A stretch of DNA of 16,026 nt. Origin: Clostridia bacterium. GTDB lineage: Bacteria > Bacillota > Clostridia > TANB77 > CAG-508. Location: NCBI GenBank assembly GCA_900768805.1, contig CAAGEF010000260.1:1-16026 (forward strand), written 5' to 3'. Positions 13,751 through 16,026 of the stretch are shown in pieces; the first letter of the stretch is position 1, and every line of letters begins with the position of its first letter. The notes beneath the pieces are model-generated. The model was not told the DNA's origin. It saw only the letters and a program-made list of their open reading frames with translations, and did not search any database. Made by a program: the position numbers and the translations under genes.

Positions 13751-14566
13751 TTATTTATTTTTCCAATAAGAGTTAGCATCATACACTTTATAACCTTTTA
13801 AATCAGGTTCTATTATTTGATCCTTACTTACACAATTATATTCATATTTCATCTCAGCTATAATATTTTGTTGCTTTATCTCTATTTTTTTTATATCAAA
13901 TTTTCTAGGATCAACAAAAAATTCAATTGTAGCATTTTCTTCATTATTTAAATTATCATTTGCCATTTCTTTAATATTTTTATAAGAATCAGAGTTTGTT
14001 GGTACATCAAGTTTAAAATTTAATACTTTTTTTTCATCTAATGTTGTTTTTCCTAAATATTCAAAAACAACTTCATCATTTGATGGAGCAATTATACTCA
14101 AGAAATCATCTGTATTTGAAGTTTCAATAGCTTGCTGTATAAGCTCATCATCCAATTTAATAGTAAAAGCCATATTCATATTTGGCATAGTAATAATTGC
14201 TTTATTTTGATGAATATTACAATATAAACTTGTTATACCAGTACCTCCTACATTAGACGTATTGATTTCACCATAAAGCATATCTTCAAAATACCACATT
14301 GTACTTTTAATATCATTCCCATAAGTTATATCCAATTTCATATTTTCTGATTTATTAGAATCATTCGTCATTTTATTATAAAAATACTCTCTCGAATATT
14401 TCTTTACATGATTCCCAGAAATGCTATTTGTAGGCAATGCTATAATTTGCATTCGCTCTAATACACCAATACCTAAGCCTATTAATAATATAAAAATTAA
14501 AACGCCAGTTACTATTATTAATGATATAAGTGTTATTCCTTTTTCATTTTTTAATTTTTCTTTCAT
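13751..14566 (-). CDS. Membrane-anchored protein with a pilin-like N-terminus
   Basis: A 271-aa protein, not recognised beyond its N-terminus. MKEKLKNEKGITLISLIIVT looks like a class III (prepilin) leader: a short basic stretch, then Gly before a long hydrophobic helix (about 10-35). Residue 5 after the cleavage Gly is Ser, not the Glu usual in pilins, so cleavage or assembly is uncertain; it may simply be a signal anchor. The outer part (about 50-271) is beta-strand rich, with alternating strands around MWYFEDMLYGEI, QNKAIITMPNMNMAFTIKL and KVLNFKLDVP. This pattern recalls LolA-like lipid-binding barrels, but that is inference. GAGG lies 8 nt before the start, close after the aldolase remnant. 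No promoter is visible, so it is probably co-transcribed with the serpin-like gene upstream. No terminator was found after it. Confidence 0.65.
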   Translation of the reverse strand: MKEKLKNEKGITLISLIIVTGVLIFILLIGLGIGVLERMQIIALPTNSISGNHVKKYSREYFYNKMTNDSNKSENMKLDITYGNDIKSTMWYFEDMLYGEINTSNVGGTGITSLYCNIHQNKAIITMPNMNMAFTIKLDDELIQQAIETSNTDDFLSIIAPSNDEVVFEYLGKTTLDEKKVLNFKLDVPTNSDSYKNIKEMANDNLNNEENATIEFFVDPRKFDIKKIEIKQQNIIAEMKYEYNCVSKDQIIEPDLKGYKVYDANSYWKNK

Positions 14567-14582
14567 CTTTAATACCTCTATT

Positions 14583-14648
14583 CTACATTAAAATTTCATC
14601 TGGACATCCTTTTGCACCTAGAATATTTCCTCCATTATTATTGGACAT
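14583..14648 (-). pseudogene. Aldolase (fba) gene fragment overlapping the serpin-like 3' end
   Basis: Read from the ATG at 14648 this gives a 21-residue frame, MSNNNGGNILGAKGCPDEIL plus M, then TAG. Its first 20 codons align without gaps to residues 223-242 of the fba in this window (12843-12902): 51 of 60 bases match, including a 20-nt identical run, tcatctggacatccttttgc. Of nine differences, seven are at third codon positions and six codons change silently or by M-to-I, so it diverged while still coding. It covers only part of the enzyme and lacks catalytic residues. The serpin-like gene ends inside it in another frame. Confidence 0.85.
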
Positions 14649-15765
14649 TTCTTATATCAGAAATCTTTGTACCAAAATATGGTAAATCTGAATTTACCTC
14701 TTTTAAGAACATTACAAAAGTATCATCTACAATAAATTCTCTTGCTTCTAGTTCATCTTCTGGTCTAGCAGCCATTGCTTTTATAGACATTCCTGCTTCA
14801 CTTTTTATTTTTCCACCTTTTTCATCTAGCTCAAATTTTATAGTTTGCAAAGCTTTATCTATTACATATTCTTGTCCATTCGAAAATAAAAATGGTCTAT
14901 TTGTTACTTCTTCAATAGATTCTTTTATATCAAATTTTATATTAGGTACTTTTAAAACATCCTTTTCTGTAAAAGAAAACTCACCATCATAATTTTCGCT
15001 TTGTTCAATTATATCTTTATAGATTTCTCCAAAGCTTTGTTTTTCATTTCCTTTTGAAATAATTACTTCATCATTTTGATTAGTTAACAATTTTATAGCA
15101 AAATCATCTTTAGAATTATAATATAAAACTTCTACTTGATTTCTTACTGTTTTATCTGTAGAAGCATCAATACCAAAATATTGTACATCATCATAATCTC
15201 CAAATTTTCCGTTATCTAACTTTGAAAATACTTTTGGAAATTCAAATTCTTTTTTTAACATTACATATAAAAAATAATCTAATTCTGAAGGATTTTCAAA
15301 CCACTCAAAATCATCTAAGATATCACTTTCTTCATTAAATTTATCTTTAATCGCCTTCTCTATTTGTTTTTTTAATTCAAGACTTGGATTCCCATATACT
15401 TTATAATATGAATCCTCATCTAATTCATCTGTTGTGAATGTTCCTTTGTTTAAATTATCTACTAAAACTGTTTGATCTTCAAATTCAATATCTTGTTTTG
15501 CTAAATCATCTCTTAAATCATTCCATATTAAATTAAATGTACCACACCAGGCAGAATCATCTGTTATTTCATCTTCTAATGATAGAACTACTTTCATTTT
15601 ATTTTCCTTACTTTCATTATTTTTAGGACTTTCTGGATTAGAAATAGTTTGATTTTTAGACTCTCCTACACTATTAGAATGTTCTGAATTATTATTTACT
15701 TTCAAAAATCCAATAGCTCCAACTACTAAAATTATAAAAATTATGATTATAATTTTTTTATTCAT
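14638..15765 (-). CDS. Membrane-anchored serpin-like protein
   Basis: A 375-aa protein. Residues 4-21 form a hydrophobic anchor, with no lipobox cysteine, followed by a low-complexity Ser/Asn/Glu linker (about 24-56). From about 57 on it resembles serpins, protease inhibitors that trap their target through a reactive loop. Supporting pieces are SAWCGTFNLIWNDLRDDLAK, YFLYVMLKKEFEFPKVF (helix-strand near 163-180), VPNIKFDI (273-280, like the serpin strand s5A/s6A region), ALQTIKFELDEKGGKIKSEAG (hinge position, 305-325), and FIVDDTFVMFLKEVNSDLPY followed by FGTKISDI near the end. The hinge contains Lys, Ile and Glu instead of the small residues of inhibitory serpins, so it may not inhibit. Its last codons and stop come from an aldolase-gene fragment. 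GGAGGG lies 7 nt upstream of the start, and a consensus promoter precedes it. Serpin homology is judged by eye and needs a profile search. Confidence 0.65.
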   Translation of the reverse strand: MNKKIIIIIFIILVVGAIGFLKVNNNSEHSNSVGESKNQTISNPESPKNNESKENKMKVVLSLEDEITDDSAWCGTFNLIWNDLRDDLAKQDIEFEDQTVLVDNLNKGTFTTDELDEDSYYKVYGNPSLELKKQIEKAIKDKFNEESDILDDFEWFENPSELDYFLYVMLKKEFEFPKVFSKLDNGKFGDYDDVQYFGIDASTDKTVRNQVEVLYYNSKDDFAIKLLTNQNDEVIISKGNEKQSFGEIYKDIIEQSENYDGEFSFTEKDVLKVPNIKFDIKESIEEVTNRPFLFSNGQEYVIDKALQTIKFELDEKGGKIKSEAGMSIKAMAARPEDELEAREFIVDDTFVMFLKEVNSDLPYFGTKISDIRNVQ

Positions 15766-15803
15766 TTGTATCCCTCCATATAATATTTATTTTACACAAA
15801 CTA

Positions 15804-15832
15804 ATTATATTATTAACATCAAAAAAAGTCAA
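15804..15832 (-). promoter_or_regulatory. Sigma-A promoter of the serpin-like gene
   Basis: On the minus strand TTGACT (15827-15832) and TATAAT (15804-15809) are separated by 17 nt. The -10 ends about 38 nt before the start codon. The hexamers match 5/6 and 6/6. It probably also drives the pilin-like gene. The rest of the stretch 15833-16026 is AT-rich and shows no gene I can support. Confidence 0.82.
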
Positions 15833-16026
15833 AATTTATTCTCTAACGATAGTGTCTATTTTTTTCGTGTTATTTTTCAAAAAAATTTTCCATGAAAAAT
15901 TAAATTTGGATTTAGGCAAATTAAATTATAGTTTGTATGTTGGATTTGTAGTTTAATTTCGTTTGACATAAGTTTAGCAAATAAATAAGTCCGCAGAAGC
16001 TATTGAATATATACATCTTCCATTCC

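Noticed and set aside
15840..16009. Search for att sites, short hairpins or a tRNA in the rightmost AT-rich stretch.
   Set aside because: Only 4-6 bp stems such as AATTTG/CAAATT and a lone TTGACA without a matching -10 were seen, none above chance in such AT-rich sequence.
15980..16026. Possible coding start or end at the right edge: plus-strand frame reading KSAEAIEYIHLPF, or minus-strand frame ending EDVYIQ.
   Set aside because: Both are too short to judge, the plus frame has a stop just before it and no start codon or ribosome site, and the window ends there.

Overview
The window is AT-rich and strongly strand-biased. Every gene I can support lies on the minus strand, so transcription runs from high to low coordinates. 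SpoIIM, the LPXTG/sortase genes, clean Gram-positive ribosome binding sites and the very low GC together point to a spore-forming Clostridia-type Firmicute. An uncultured gut or anaerobic clostridium is my best inference, but no marker here fixes the genus.

Reading in the direction of transcription, positions 16026-13751 hold a membrane-anchored serpin-like protein with a textbook promoter, then a pilin-like membrane-anchored protein. Between them lies a 60-nt piece of a fructose-bisphosphate aldolase gene. It is 51/60 identical to the intact fba in this window and supplies the last codons and stop of the serpin-like gene. Positions 13680-8244 are a housekeeping block: fba with its own TTGACA-N17-TACAAT promoter, smpB (trans-translation), an endonuclease Q-type PHP protein (repair of deaminated DNA), an m5C RNA methyltransferase, spoIIM (engulfment) and xerD (chromosome dimer resolution), closed by a good terminator. 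A long hairpin sits between fba and smpB.

Positions 8224-3790 are the most distinctive part, a four-gene cell-surface operon. It encodes a wall-anchored cohesin protein (LPKTG), a sortase, a glucosaminidase with an SH3b domain and a C-terminal dockerin, and a doubly anchored protein with two cadherin-like beta-sandwich domains. The simple reading is that the sortase fixes the cohesin protein to peptidoglycan and the dockerin hydrolase docks on it, like a one-cohesin cellulosome used for wall remodelling rather than cellulose breakdown.

Positions 3566-1 hold a small 57-aa protein with its own terminator, a divergent Ham1/RdgB-type nucleotide pyrophosphatase paired with a SanA/YdcF-type membrane protein, and a three-domain NMN adenylyltransferase-Nudix-P-loop protein with its own promoter and terminator. 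The window ends on the probable start codon of another minus-strand gene. No rRNA, tRNA, CRISPR array, IS element or riboswitch was recognised.
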